Shown: one piece after another, positions 8,881-16,013 of the stretch
How the letters are laid out: each line of letters starts with the position of its first letter
Numbering within the stretch: the first letter of the stretch is position 1
Assembly (NCBI GenBank): GCA_964551975.1
Contig: CAZKFI010000005.1
Coordinates: 1 to 60,985, forward strand
Direction: 5' to 3'
Length of the DNA: 60,985 bases
From: REEB426 sp964551975
GTDB taxonomy: Bacteria > Actinomycetota > Actinomycetes > S36-B12
Translations under genes and position numbers: made by a program
Notes under the pieces: model-generated
What the model was told of the DNA's origin: nothing
What the model saw: the letters and a program-made list of their open reading frames with translations, nothing else
The model's database searches: none

Positions 8881-8919
8881 GTGTGGTGCGGCTGTCGGGT
8901 AAGGACAGCCGCACCACAC
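8881..8919 (-). terminator. 16-bp perfect inverted repeat after the binding-protein gene
   Basis: Arms 8881-8896 and 8904-8919 are perfectly complementary over 16 bp (GTGTGGTGCGGCTGTC) around a 7-nt loop. On the minus strand it lies 39 nt after the potD-like stop and 46 nt before the amidohydrolase start. There is no long U run, so it is more likely a partial terminator or mRNA-stabilising hairpin. Such a hairpin would let the binding protein be made in excess over the downstream enzymes. Confidence 0.75.
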
Positions 8920-8958
8920 CGACTTCAGGGGCCCACGCTACGCATGGGCAGGTGAGGA

Positions 8959-10128
8959 CTACTTCTTGAAGTTCGTCCACACTTGGTCGTACAGATCAAG
9001 CGCCTCCACTGAGCATCCCGGAACCGGCTTGGCCAGCGCCTTTGCTGCCTCAGGCATGATGACAGCGGAGTTGCCACTCAGTTCAGAAACCATAAAGGCA
9101 TCTGATCCGGAGATTCCATTGTCGTAGCCCACGAAATTCGTGGCCTCGCCAATGTTGGCTGGATCCATCATCCAGTTAATGAAGATCTTCGCGTTGTCGA
9201 CATTCTGTGCACCAACAGGTATGGCGAAGTTGTCCTGCCACAACGTGATGCCTTCCTTCGGGTAGACGTACTGAAGATCGCCATTATCTGCCTGAGCACG
9301 AGTGAAGGCACCGTTCCACATCATGTGCATGGTTTGTTCACCGGATGCCATACGACCAATCACGCCGTCGGAGTTAATGACCGCAACTCCAGGCTTCCAG
9401 CCAGCGAGCAACTCTTCAACCTTGACGTAGTCATCCTTGTTTGTTGAGCAGGGCTCCGCGCCAACGGCCCGGAGAGCTGCATGGATAACCTCAACCTGAT
9501 CATTGAGCGTGCCAATCTTGCCAGCGGCGGGATTCGATGGCGAGAAGAATTCTGCCCACGACGTGACTTCGGCTCCCACCTTCGTTGGATCGTAGGCAAT
9601 TCCCGTTGTCCCGTACATGTAGGGCGCTGTATACATGCGTCCCTGGTCGAAGTACACGTCAAGAAACTCAGGTTTGATGTTCTTGCCATTGGGGAAGCTT
9701 GAGGGAGCCACTTCTTGCAACAGACCTAGTTCAACCATCTGGGCAACCATGTAGTCACTTGGAACGATCACGTCGTAGTTGGCGCCACCGGCCTGCAATT
9801 TCGCCAACATGGTCTCGTTTGAGTCAAAGTTGTCGAGATTCACGGTGATTCCGGTCTCCGACTCGAAACGCTTCAGCAAGTCTGGTGAGATGTAGTCCGT
9901 CCAGTTGTACAGATTCAGCTCACCCCCACTGGGCACCGGGAAATCTGCGGCTGGTGCCGCCGATTCGGGAGCTGCCGTAGCCGCCGAGGATGCCTCAGCG
10001 CCCTGGTCCATCGTTGTCTCGCCCCCGCAGGCCGCGAGAACTAAGGCGCCGGTGGCCATAAGCATTGCTGCGACCGTCATCCGAGATCGCCGAAGGCCAC
10101 CCCGCCTACCCGTATACATCGTCGTCAT
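8959..10128 (-). CDS. Polyamine-type ABC transporter substrate-binding lipoprotein (PotD-like)
   Basis: This 389-residue protein is an extracytoplasmic solute-binding protein of the spermidine/putrescine family. A twin-Arg-free signal sequence ends in the lipobox LVLAAC, with the modified Cys near residue 34. A short Ala/Ser linker precedes the mature start GELNLYNWTDYISPDLLKRFE, typical of PotD/PotF proteins. The acidic and aromatic ligand residues of PotD cannot be assigned without alignment, so a polyamine, opine or other cationic nitrogen compound remains possible. ATG 10128 (MTTMYTGRR) has GAGGAAG about 6 nt upstream and is preferred over 10152. It follows the permease gene by 108 bp, and a strong hairpin follows it. 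Confidence 0.92.
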   Translation of the reverse strand: MTTMYTGRRGGLRRSRMTVAAMLMATGALVLAACGGETTMDQGAEASSAATAAPESAAPAADFPVPSGGELNLYNWTDYISPDLLKRFESETGITVNLDNFDSNETMLAKLQAGGANYDVIVPSDYMVAQMVELGLLQEVAPSSFPNGKNIKPEFLDVYFDQGRMYTAPYMYGTTGIAYDPTKVGAEVTSWAEFFSPSNPAAGKIGTLNDQVEVIHAALRAVGAEPCSTNKDDYVKVEELLAGWKPGVAVINSDGVIGRMASGEQTMHMMWNGAFTRAQADNGDLQYVYPKEGITLWQDNFAIPVGAQNVDNAKIFINWMMDPANIGEATNFVGYDNGISGSDAFMVSELSGNSAVIMPEAAKALAKPVPGCSVEALDLYDQVWTNFKK

Positions 10129-10236
10129 TACACACTTCCTCTCCAGTACCAACTCAAATGTTTTCCACTTAGCCTTGCTCTACTGCGCTTCTCTTCCTGG
10201 GACTGCTTCGATCGGTTTCGCCTGTTCAGTTGAGTA

Positions 10237-11040
10237 TCACCGCCTCCGCCGCGCGATGAGGTAGGAGGCTGTAACGATGAGAATGCTGGCTGCGAGCAGC
10301 AGCGTCGATACCGCATTGACGCTAGGTGTTATGGCGTTTCGGATCATGCCGAAGATATAGACCGGCAAAGTAGTGCTTCCAGGCCCAGCCAGGAAATACG
10401 ACACGATGAAATCATCAAGGCTGATGATGAAAGCCAGTAGGGCACCGGCGACGATCCCCGGTGCCAGTAGGGGCAGGGTGATCCGCCAGAAGATGCGAAG
10501 TTCTCTGGCTCCAAGGTCAGCGGCCGCTTCGTACACTGCCGGGTCAACTGACCTCATGCGTGCACGAATGGGGATCAGAGCAAATGGAATACAAAATGCT
10601 GTATGCGCCAGCGTAATTGCTCCAATTCCAAGAGGCATGCGAATTTGAACGAATAGAGCCAGGGTGCCAATAGCGAAGACGATCTCCGGCAGGACCAAGG
10701 GTGCGCCGATCAGTCCCCAGGCAAACGCGCGTCCCGCTCGCAGCAAGCGAAGTAGCCCAATGGCCAATCCGGTCGCAAGGATGACCGAGAGAACTGTCGC
10801 GACAGCTGCTACCTGTAGCGAGTTAAGGAGTGCCCGTTGAATGTCGTCGTTTTCAAAGACATCGACATACCACTGCAGGCTCAATCCTTTCCAAACAGTA
10901 ACCACACGATTGCTATTGAATGAATAGATCACCACAAAGATCAGTGGAAGGTAGAGAAACGCAAAGACAGCGACCGAAAGCAGACCAAATCCCGGGAAAT
11001 CCTTGAGCGACTCCCCTGTCCCCTTTGATCGACGATTCAC
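10237..11040 (-). CDS. Polyamine-type ABC transporter permease (PotC-like)
   Basis: This 267-residue membrane protein has six predicted helices, the first at about 18-40 (LLSVAVFAFLYLPLIFVVIYSF). The conserved permease EAA loop is visible as EAAADLGARELRIFWRITLPLLAPGIVAG, shown here only to mark residues about 170-200. That loop contacts the ATPase. Length and pattern match PotC. GTG 11040 overlaps the upstream permease stop by 4 nt (GTGA), so the two permeases are translationally coupled. It forms the translocation channel together with the PotB-like protein. Confidence 0.92.
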   Translation of the reverse strand: MNRRSKGTGESLKDFPGFGLLSVAVFAFLYLPLIFVVIYSFNSNRVVTVWKGLSLQWYVDVFENDDIQRALLNSLQVAAVATVLSVILATGLAIGLLRLLRAGRAFAWGLIGAPLVLPEIVFAIGTLALFVQIRMPLGIGAITLAHTAFCIPFALIPIRARMRSVDPAVYEAAADLGARELRIFWRITLPLLAPGIVAGALLAFIISLDDFIVSYFLAGPGSTTLPVYIFGMIRNAITPSVNAVSTLLLAASILIVTASYLIARRRR

Positions 11041-11963
11041 AACAATCCCTCAATGGCAGCACCCGGAGCGTGTCGCGTCGTGCGGCGCGCTAGCAGTGCG
11101 AAGAGCATCAGTATCAGCAGTGTGATGACCAAGACCATGACTGAAAGGGCAGCGCCGAACGGCCAGTTGCGTGAAGCTCCGAACTGCGCAGCGATGACGT
11201 TGGCGATCATCGAGGTCTTTCCCCCACCAAGCAACTCAGGTGCCAGAAATGAACCCAGCGCCGGTATGAAGACCAGCAGCATGCCAGCGATCAGGCCTGG
11301 TCGAACCGAAGGCAGTACCACCCGCCTGAGAACCGTTAGCCGGCCAGCTCCGAGGTCGTATGCCGCTTCGGCTAGGCGGAAATCAAATCGTTCAGCACTG
11401 GCGTAGATCGGGAGGATCATGAACGGCAGGAATGCGTACACCAAACCAAGAACCGTCGCAAAAGGCGTATACAGCAGGCTGATGGGTTCCGCAACGAGTC
11501 CAGTTCCCATCAAAGCACCATTGATCGGTCCATTGTCATTGAGAATGATGATGAATGCGTAGGTTCGAATCAGCAGACTCGTCCAGAACGGGATGGTCAC
11601 CAAGAAGATCAAGAGTGTTCGACGGCCCGGTGGTCGCGTTGCGATCCAAACGGCCATGGGGAGTGCCAGCGCCAGACAGATGACAGTGGTCACTAAGGCG
11701 TAGAGCATTGAGTTTCCGAAAATCTGCACATACGTCGGGTCGAATGCCCGCTCCCCCGACAATGATTCAGAGTAGAAGAGGTCAATGTAGGGCTGGGTGC
11801 TAAAGACCCACTTGACTCCCACTCCGAATTTGGCACGGCTCAAGAATGAGTAGATGACAATAATGACGAGCGGTGCTGCTACAAGAAAGAGCAGGAACAG
11901 CAATCCCGGAAGGCCAGCAAACCAACTACCCTGACCGGCTCTGCCGGCTTGCACTTTGCTCAC
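11037..11963 (-). CDS. Polyamine-type ABC transporter permease (PotB-like)
   Basis: This 308-residue inner-membrane permease has a first helix at about 18-40 (GLLFLLFLVAAPLVIIVIYSF) and a PotB-type EAA loop (EAAYDLGAGRLTVLRRVVLPS). Its membrane topology and size fit PotB. The phrase FLAPELLGGG after the EAA loop is typical of this permease branch. The GTG start overlaps the ATPase stop by 4 nt (GTGA). It pairs with the PotC-like permease as the second half of the channel. No independent promoter is visible inside the transporter genes. Confidence 0.92.
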   Translation of the reverse strand: MSKVQAGRAGQGSWFAGLPGLLFLLFLVAAPLVIIVIYSFLSRAKFGVGVKWVFSTQPYIDLFYSESLSGERAFDPTYVQIFGNSMLYALVTTVICLALALPMAVWIATRPPGRRTLLIFLVTIPFWTSLLIRTYAFIIILNDNGPINGALMGTGLVAEPISLLYTPFATVLGLVYAFLPFMILPIYASAERFDFRLAEAAYDLGAGRLTVLRRVVLPSVRPGLIAGMLLVFIPALGSFLAPELLGGGKTSMIANVIAAQFGASRNWPFGAALSVMVLVITLLILMLFALLARRTTRHAPGAAIEGLL

Positions 11964-13009
11964 TTGTCCACAACTGCCCGAGCAGCGCGGAAACTCACCT
12001 TCACGGATTGTCCTTCGACAAGCTGAATATCACTGGGTACGCGAGCAGCGATCTCTTGTTCACCGATCGTCACACGGACGTGAAGATCACCACCGACAAA
12101 GGTGATTTCCGCTACCTCGCCGGCGATTCCCTCGTCTTGGCCGAGGGAGACGCTCTCCGGTCGCACAGCGAGCGTGCAGGGGCCGGTCGGGGGGACCTCA
12201 CCCACAGTCCAGTGGTGCGGGAGCAGCCCAAAGCCCTTCACGGTTATCCCAGAGGCGTCGCAGGTGGCCTCGAGCAGATTGGCCTCACCTAGGAAGTCGG
12301 CGACGAACCGCGTACGAGGATTCGAATAGACCTCGCGTGGATTGCCAACCTGAACGATTTGACCACTGTCAAATACAGCTACCTGATCGCCCATGGCCAT
12401 GGCTTCATCTTGGTCGTGCGTTACCAGGACAAAAGTAATGTGGGTTTCACGCTGCAGGCGCCTTAATTCCTCTTGCATCCCTCGACGTAGCTTCAGGTCC
12501 AGCGCGGAAAGTGGTTCGTCAAGTAGCAGGACTTCCGGCCGCTTTGCTAAGGCCCTGGCGAGTGCCACTCGCTGCTGCTGCCCACCGGAGAGTTGGCTAG
12601 GCCGACGCGCACCCAACCCTTCTAGACGCACCATCGCAAGGGCAGCGTCAGTCCGGGATCGGACTTCGGTCTTGGATACGCGATCCATCTGCAACCCGAA
12701 GGCAACGTTCTGTGCCACCGTTAGGTGAGGGAAAAGCGCGTAGGACTGGAACACTGTGTTTACTCGACGCTTCCACACCGGTACTTCATCAATCCGCTCA
12801 CCGCGGAGCAGGATCTCGCCCTGGTCGGGTGCCTCCAGCCCAGCAATGCAGCGGAGCAACGTTGTCTTGCCACAGCCCGAAGGCCCGAGCAGCACGGTGA
12901 AACTTCCGTCTTGAACTTCCAGGCTCACCTCGTCAAGTGCCCGGACCGCAGCACCTTCCGGCGTCATGAAGCTCTTGCTTACACCCCGGATGCTCAATGC
13001 AGAAGTCAT
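11960..13009 (-). CDS. Polyamine-type ABC transporter ATPase (PotA-like)
   Basis: This 349-residue ATPase drives the importer. Walker A is GPSGCGKTT (near residue 44), followed by the Q-loop FQSYALFPHLT, the signature LSGGQQQRVALARAL, Walker B VLLLDEPLSALD and the switch His in LVTHDQDEA. A C-terminal TOBE-type regulatory domain follows (about 240-349). ATG 13009 is chosen: the upstream frame MGGGGGRQ is simply the purine-rich ribosome binding site read as protein. It is the first gene of the seven-gene minus-strand cluster. The 168 bp up to the divergent GNAT gene should hold the operon promoter. Confidence 0.95.
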   Translation of the reverse strand: MTSALSIRGVSKSFMTPEGAAVRALDEVSLEVQDGSFTVLLGPSGCGKTTLLRCIAGLEAPDQGEILLRGERIDEVPVWKRRVNTVFQSYALFPHLTVAQNVAFGLQMDRVSKTEVRSRTDAALAMVRLEGLGARRPSQLSGGQQQRVALARALAKRPEVLLLDEPLSALDLKLRRGMQEELRRLQRETHITFVLVTHDQDEAMAMGDQVAVFDSGQIVQVGNPREVYSNPRTRFVADFLGEANLLEATCDASGITVKGFGLLPHHWTVGEVPPTGPCTLAVRPESVSLGQDEGIAGEVAEITFVGGDLHVRVTIGEQEIAARVPSDIQLVEGQSVKVSFRAARAVVDK

Positions 13010-13177
13010 CTGCCTCCCACCACCGCCTCCCATGACCTCGGAACCAGCGCGCTCGGGTGCCGAGTGCCGCTGCCCTCGCAGGGTAGCGATGGGAACGGGG
13101 CACGGGGGTCAGTTCAGGGAATCTGCCTAGGGGTCATGTCGTACAACGACACTGCGCCAGACCGGTAGCGTGTTCGA
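13010..13177. promoter_or_regulatory. Divergent promoter region, transporter operon / GNAT gene
   Basis: This interval of 168 bp separates the divergently read potA-like and GNAT genes and must carry the start signals of both. The ribosome binding site of potA (GGGAGG) is at its left edge. I see no strong inverted repeat that would serve as an operator and no clear -35/-10 pair. No regulator gene is adjacent to the catabolic cluster. Confidence 0.4.
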
Positions 13178-13681
13178 ATGACCGTCGTTTCATCGGTTGA
13201 AGTTCGCGCTGCCGACCCGGGCCAGTACACGGCCATCGGCGATCTGTGCGTTCGCGCCTACATAGCCGGCGGCCATCTCCGCGCCGGAGACCCCTATGAG
13301 GCGACCCTCCGTGATGTTGCAGGCCGCGATAGCGATGGTTCCGTGCTCGTTGCCATGCGCGGATCACGACTTGTGGGTACTGCGACCATCTGTAACCCTG
13401 GGTCTGGCTGCAGTGAGATCAGTCAACCCGGTGAGTCTGAGTTTCGATTCCTCGCAGTGGAACCGGATGCCTGGGGTACCGGGGTCGGTGAGGCTCTCGT
13501 CGAAGTCCTACATGCACGCGCCCGTGCACAGGGTTCCGCTGCCATGGCAATCTGCGTCATGTCGGCCAACGCCGCCGGACATCGCTTCTATGCACGATTG
13601 GGGTACCGCCGGGTGCCGGAGCGGGATTGGTCGCCAACCCCTGCGGTCTCACTACAGGCCTACGTGCTGCCACTGCAGTGA
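13178..13681 (+). CDS. GNAT-family N-acetyltransferase
   Basis: This 167-residue single-domain protein has the GNAT fold. Motif A for acetyl-CoA binding is EFRFLAVEPDAWGTGVGEALVEVL (about 87-110; V-x-x-x-x-x-G-x-G). The C-terminal motif B region is SANAAGHRFYARLGYRRV. GNAT enzymes transfer acetyl groups to amines on small molecules or proteins, and the acceptor is not evident. It is divergent from the transporter operon. Polyamine acetylation would fit the neighbourhood, but this is only context. ATG 13178 is the natural start. Confidence 0.88.
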   Translation: MTVVSSVEVRAADPGQYTAIGDLCVRAYIAGGHLRAGDPYEATLRDVAGRDSDGSVLVAMRGSRLVGTATICNPGSGCSEISQPGESEFRFLAVEPDAWGTGVGEALVEVLHARARAQGSAAMAICVMSANAAGHRFYARLGYRRVPERDWSPTPAVSLQAYVLPLQ

Positions 13682-13711
13682 ATCCTGCGAAGGCGCACCT
13701 AGGGTGAGTGC

Positions 13712-14116
13712 TCAGTTGAACCGTGCGCGCTGGACCGCAAGGCGCAGGATGGTTCCGGTTGCCAACAACTGCGCATCGGTGAGTGCGCTCACAGTGAACG
13801 TAATGCGCCGACCTTCCACGGCTGATACTTCGGCTTGGCAGAGTACGACGTCGCCGATGCGGGATGGCGCAAGATGATCCAACTGCACGCTGGCACCGAC
13901 GGTCGTCCACGCTTGCGGCAGTAACTCGTCGACTACCCGGCAGGTGGCCTGCTCTATCCAGGCGAGCAGGCGAGGCGTCGCCAGCACAGGCACATCTCCA
14001 CTACCCAGGGCAATTGCGGTGTCGTCGATGCCTACCGTGCCGGTGAACTCTGCTCTTTTGCCTAAAGAGGCAGTGAGTGCGTCCAAGGACGCCTCAGATG
14101 GCATCAGACTTGCCAT
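13712..14116 (-). CDS. FlK-like hot-dog thioesterase
   Basis: This protein of about 134 residues resembles the fluoroacetyl-CoA thioesterase (FlK) family of hot-dog acyl-CoA hydrolases. The marks are VLATPRLLAWIEQATCRVV, the strand SVQLDHLAPSRIGDVV and a C-terminus ending VQRARF. In this family the Thr and Glu of the ATP...E helix and the later His take part in thioester hydrolysis. All three positions appear here (T, E, H). The start could be ATG 14116 or 14104; either overlaps the biotinyl-protein gene. It is the last gene of the sigR transcription unit. The substrate is unknown. Confidence 0.8.
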   Translation of the reverse strand: MASLMPSEASLDALTASLGKRAEFTGTVGIDDTAIALGSGDVPVLATPRLLAWIEQATCRVVDELLPQAWTTVGASVQLDHLAPSRIGDVVLCQAEVSAVEGRRITFTVSALTDAQLLATGTILRLAVQRARFN

Positions 14117-14333
14117 CGACGGCGGCTAGCATGACGAGCAGGTCACCCTCTTGGACGACGTCACCGACCTGCACCCCGATTTCCACGATTGAGCCCGCAA
14201 TTTCGGCGAGTACCGGGATCTCCATCTTCATGGATTCCAGGATCATCAACGTGTCACCTGCAGCAATATGTTGCCCGACCTCAATGATGATTGAATGCAC
14301 TGACGCGACCATTTCCGCGCGGATGTCATGCAT
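14094..14333 (-). CDS. TB7.3-like biotin/lipoyl attachment protein
   Basis: This 79-residue protein is one biotinyl/lipoyl domain with the biotinylation motif ESMKMEIP; the Lys is the attachment site. It closely resembles mycobacterial TB7.3 (Rv3221c), a free-standing biotinylated protein encoded beside rshA and sigH. Its carboxylase partner, if any, is not known. ATG 14333 is preferred to 14366: homologues begin with MxxxRAEMVASV, and this start overlaps the rsrA stop within ATGCATGA. The arrangement sigR-rsrA-TB7.3 is conserved across actinomycetes. Confidence 0.92.
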   Translation of the reverse strand: MHDIRAEMVASVHSIIIEVGQHIAAGDTLMILESMKMEIPVLAEIAGSIVEIGVQVGDVVQEGDLLVMLAAVDGKSDAI

Positions 14334-14619
14334 CAGGCTTCCCTTCAGCGACTTCAACCTGGCCATAGACCACAGTTACCTGTTGCAGACTTGCGACGAT
14401 CCGAGACTGCAGACCCTGTGGGGCCGACTGCGGTGCAGCCCGACGAACGACCGCCTTGTAATCACGAATAACCGCAACCTGAGCAGCACACGGACCACAC
14501 TCGACAAGGTGCGAAGTAATAGTCAATCGGCGAGTCTCGTCAGCCTCACCATCCACGAAAATGTCAATGAAGGAGAGAATTTCAGTACATGGTGTGGCAT
14601 GGGGCTGGCCGCAACTCAT
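14326..14619 (-). CDS. rsrA: Redox-sensing zinc anti-sigma factor RsrA/RshA
   Basis: This 97-residue ZAS-family anti-sigma factor has Cys3, His7, Cys11, His37, Cys41 and Cys44, matching Streptomyces RsrA position for position. In RsrA the zinc site is lost and disulfides form under thiol stress, releasing SigR. The H-x3-C-x2-C motif reads HLVECGPC. ATG 14619 overlaps the sigma-factor stop in ATGA, so the two are made in a fixed ratio. The C-terminal 45 residues are shorter than in Streptomyces and lack its Cys61/Cys62 pair. This is the clearest regulatory partner assignment in the window. Confidence 0.96.
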   Translation of the reverse strand: MSCGQPHATPCTEILSFIDIFVDGEADETRRLTITSHLVECGPCAAQVAVIRDYKAVVRRAAPQSAPQGLQSRIVASLQQVTVVYGQVEVAEGKPDA

Positions 14620-15260
14620 GATGTGACCTCCTGCGGGACAGTGAAGCCGCGCTCGATCGCGTAGTCAGCCAATTGCTCGCGAAGCAACTTGCGCCCACGA
14701 TGCAATCGTGACATCACCGTTCCGACCGGTGTCTCCATGATTTCGGCAATTTCCTTGTAGCTGAAACCCTCGACATCCGCCAGATACACCGCAAGTCGAT
14801 AGTCTTCTGGCAGGTTGGACATCGCTTGCACGACATCTGAGTCCGTGATGCGGTCTAGAGCTTCCATCTCGGCGGAACGCAGGCCGGTAGAAGTGTGCGA
14901 TTCCGCATCGTGCAACTGCCAGTCGGTAAGGTCATCACTTCCCGACTGAAATGGCTCGCGCTGCCTCTTGCGATAGGCATTGATGAAGGTGTTGGTAAGG
15001 ATTCGAAATAGCCAGGCTCGCAGATTGGTTCCTTGGGTGAACGAGTCGAATGCTGCGAAGCCTTTCAAGTAGGTCTCTTGCACAAGGTCTTCGGCATCCG
15101 CAGGATTGCGAGTCATCCGAAGTGCTGCACCATAGAGCTGGTCAAGGTATGGCATCGCCTGCTGCTCGAAGCTTGCAGCGCGCTCGGCAAGCGATCCAGT
15201 CTCGGTGGCAACACCGAGTGTCGCAGACTCTGCATCCCCGTAGGGCTCGGCCTGCTCCAC
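14616..15260 (-). CDS. sigR: ECF sigma factor SigR/SigH (thiol-oxidative stress)
   Basis: This 214-residue ECF sigma factor has region 2 (RMTRNPADAEDLVQETYLKGF, LRAWLFRILTNTFINAYRKRQ) and region 4 (LPEDYRLAVYLADVEGFSYKEIAEIM, GTVMSRLHRGRKLLREQL). It strongly resembles mycobacterial SigH and Streptomyces SigR, including DWQLHDAESHTSTGLRSAE. These sigma factors direct thioredoxin, mycothiol and proteolysis genes from GGAAT/GTT promoters. I found no such promoter immediately upstream; the region lies inside the SRAP gene 9 bp away. GTG 15260 lacks a clear ribosome site, so initiation may depend on coupling to the SRAP gene. Confidence 0.95.
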   Translation of the reverse strand: MEQAEPYGDAESATLGVATETGSLAERAASFEQQAMPYLDQLYGAALRMTRNPADAEDLVQETYLKGFAAFDSFTQGTNLRAWLFRILTNTFINAYRKRQREPFQSGSDDLTDWQLHDAESHTSTGLRSAEMEALDRITDSDVVQAMSNLPEDYRLAVYLADVEGFSYKEIAEIMETPVGTVMSRLHRGRKLLREQLADYAIERGFTVPQEVTS

Positions 15261-15269
15261 AGGGTGAGT

Positions 15270-16010
15270 CTAGCCGCCGAGCGATGACAACGGTTCAATG
15301 AGCGCAGGACCGTTCATGCGCACGTTATTGACTGAGGTGGAGACTGGGTCCACCTGAATGTGTTCCTGCTGCCATCCACGTGCAAGGAACGGCTGCAGTT
15401 CCACTCGCGTTCCCGGATCCAGCCAGGCATCCCAATCCGCGCGTGCAATGGTTCCTGGCATCCGATCATGGATCCCGGCGAGTTGACCCTGTGCCGCCGT
15501 GGTGAGCACCGAACAGGTCAGTAGCCAGGCATCATCACCATCCTCTTTCTGCGTCGGATCTCGCCACCATTCGTAAAGCCCTGCCATGGCCAAACTCTGG
15601 TCGTTCCGGGGATGTATATAGAAGGGCTGCTTACGACCCTGTGCCGACGGCTGCCATTCGTAGTAGCCGTCAGCCGGAATCAAACAACGCCGCCGGGCTA
15701 CCGCGGCGCGAAATGACGGCTTCTCCGCCGCTGTCTCAGCCCGAGCATTGATCATCTTCGACCCGATCGAAGGATCCTTCGCCCAACCTGGCACCAAGCC
15801 CCACCTGGCCACTCGCAGCATCCGAATTCCTGCCGGAGTTCCAGCTTGAGTCTCAACTTCCTCTTCCACCAGTCGCTCAGCGATGATGTACACCTGCTTG
15901 GTCGGTGCCACGTTGTAGTCGGGTTGCAACTGGACCGCTGATGGCTCGTCAATGTCGAATTCAGCAACGAGCGCCGCTGGATCCTTCGCTGCTACATACC
16001 GCCCGCACAC
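15270..16010 (-). CDS. SRAP/HMCES-family DNA-protein crosslink protein (YedK-like)
   Basis: This 246-residue SOS-response-associated peptidase domain protein begins MCGRYV, so Cys2 becomes the N-terminal nucleophile that crosslinks to abasic sites in single-stranded DNA. Other family motifs are present: YNVAPTK, WGLVPGWAKD, INARAET, RRCLIPADGYYEW (Glu) and IHDRMP (His). This protects abasic sites at replication forks. GTG 16010 is 3 nt after the FUSC gene stop, and sigR follows by 9 bp, so it is part of the same unit. The homologue Rv3226c lies in the same place in mycobacteria. Confidence 0.95.
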   Translation of the reverse strand: MCGRYVAAKDPAALVAEFDIDEPSAVQLQPDYNVAPTKQVYIIAERLVEEEVETQAGTPAGIRMLRVARWGLVPGWAKDPSIGSKMINARAETAAEKPSFRAAVARRRCLIPADGYYEWQPSAQGRKQPFYIHPRNDQSLAMAGLYEWWRDPTQKEDGDDAWLLTCSVLTTAAQGQLAGIHDRMPGTIARADWDAWLDPGTRVELQPFLARGWQQEHIQVDPVSTSVNNVRMNGPALIEPLSSLGG

Positions 16011-16013
16011 GGC

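Noticed and set aside
15200..15400. SigR-type autoregulated promoter (GGAAT/GTT) before sigR
   Set aside because: No acceptable pair of elements at the right spacing was found on the minus strand in this region.
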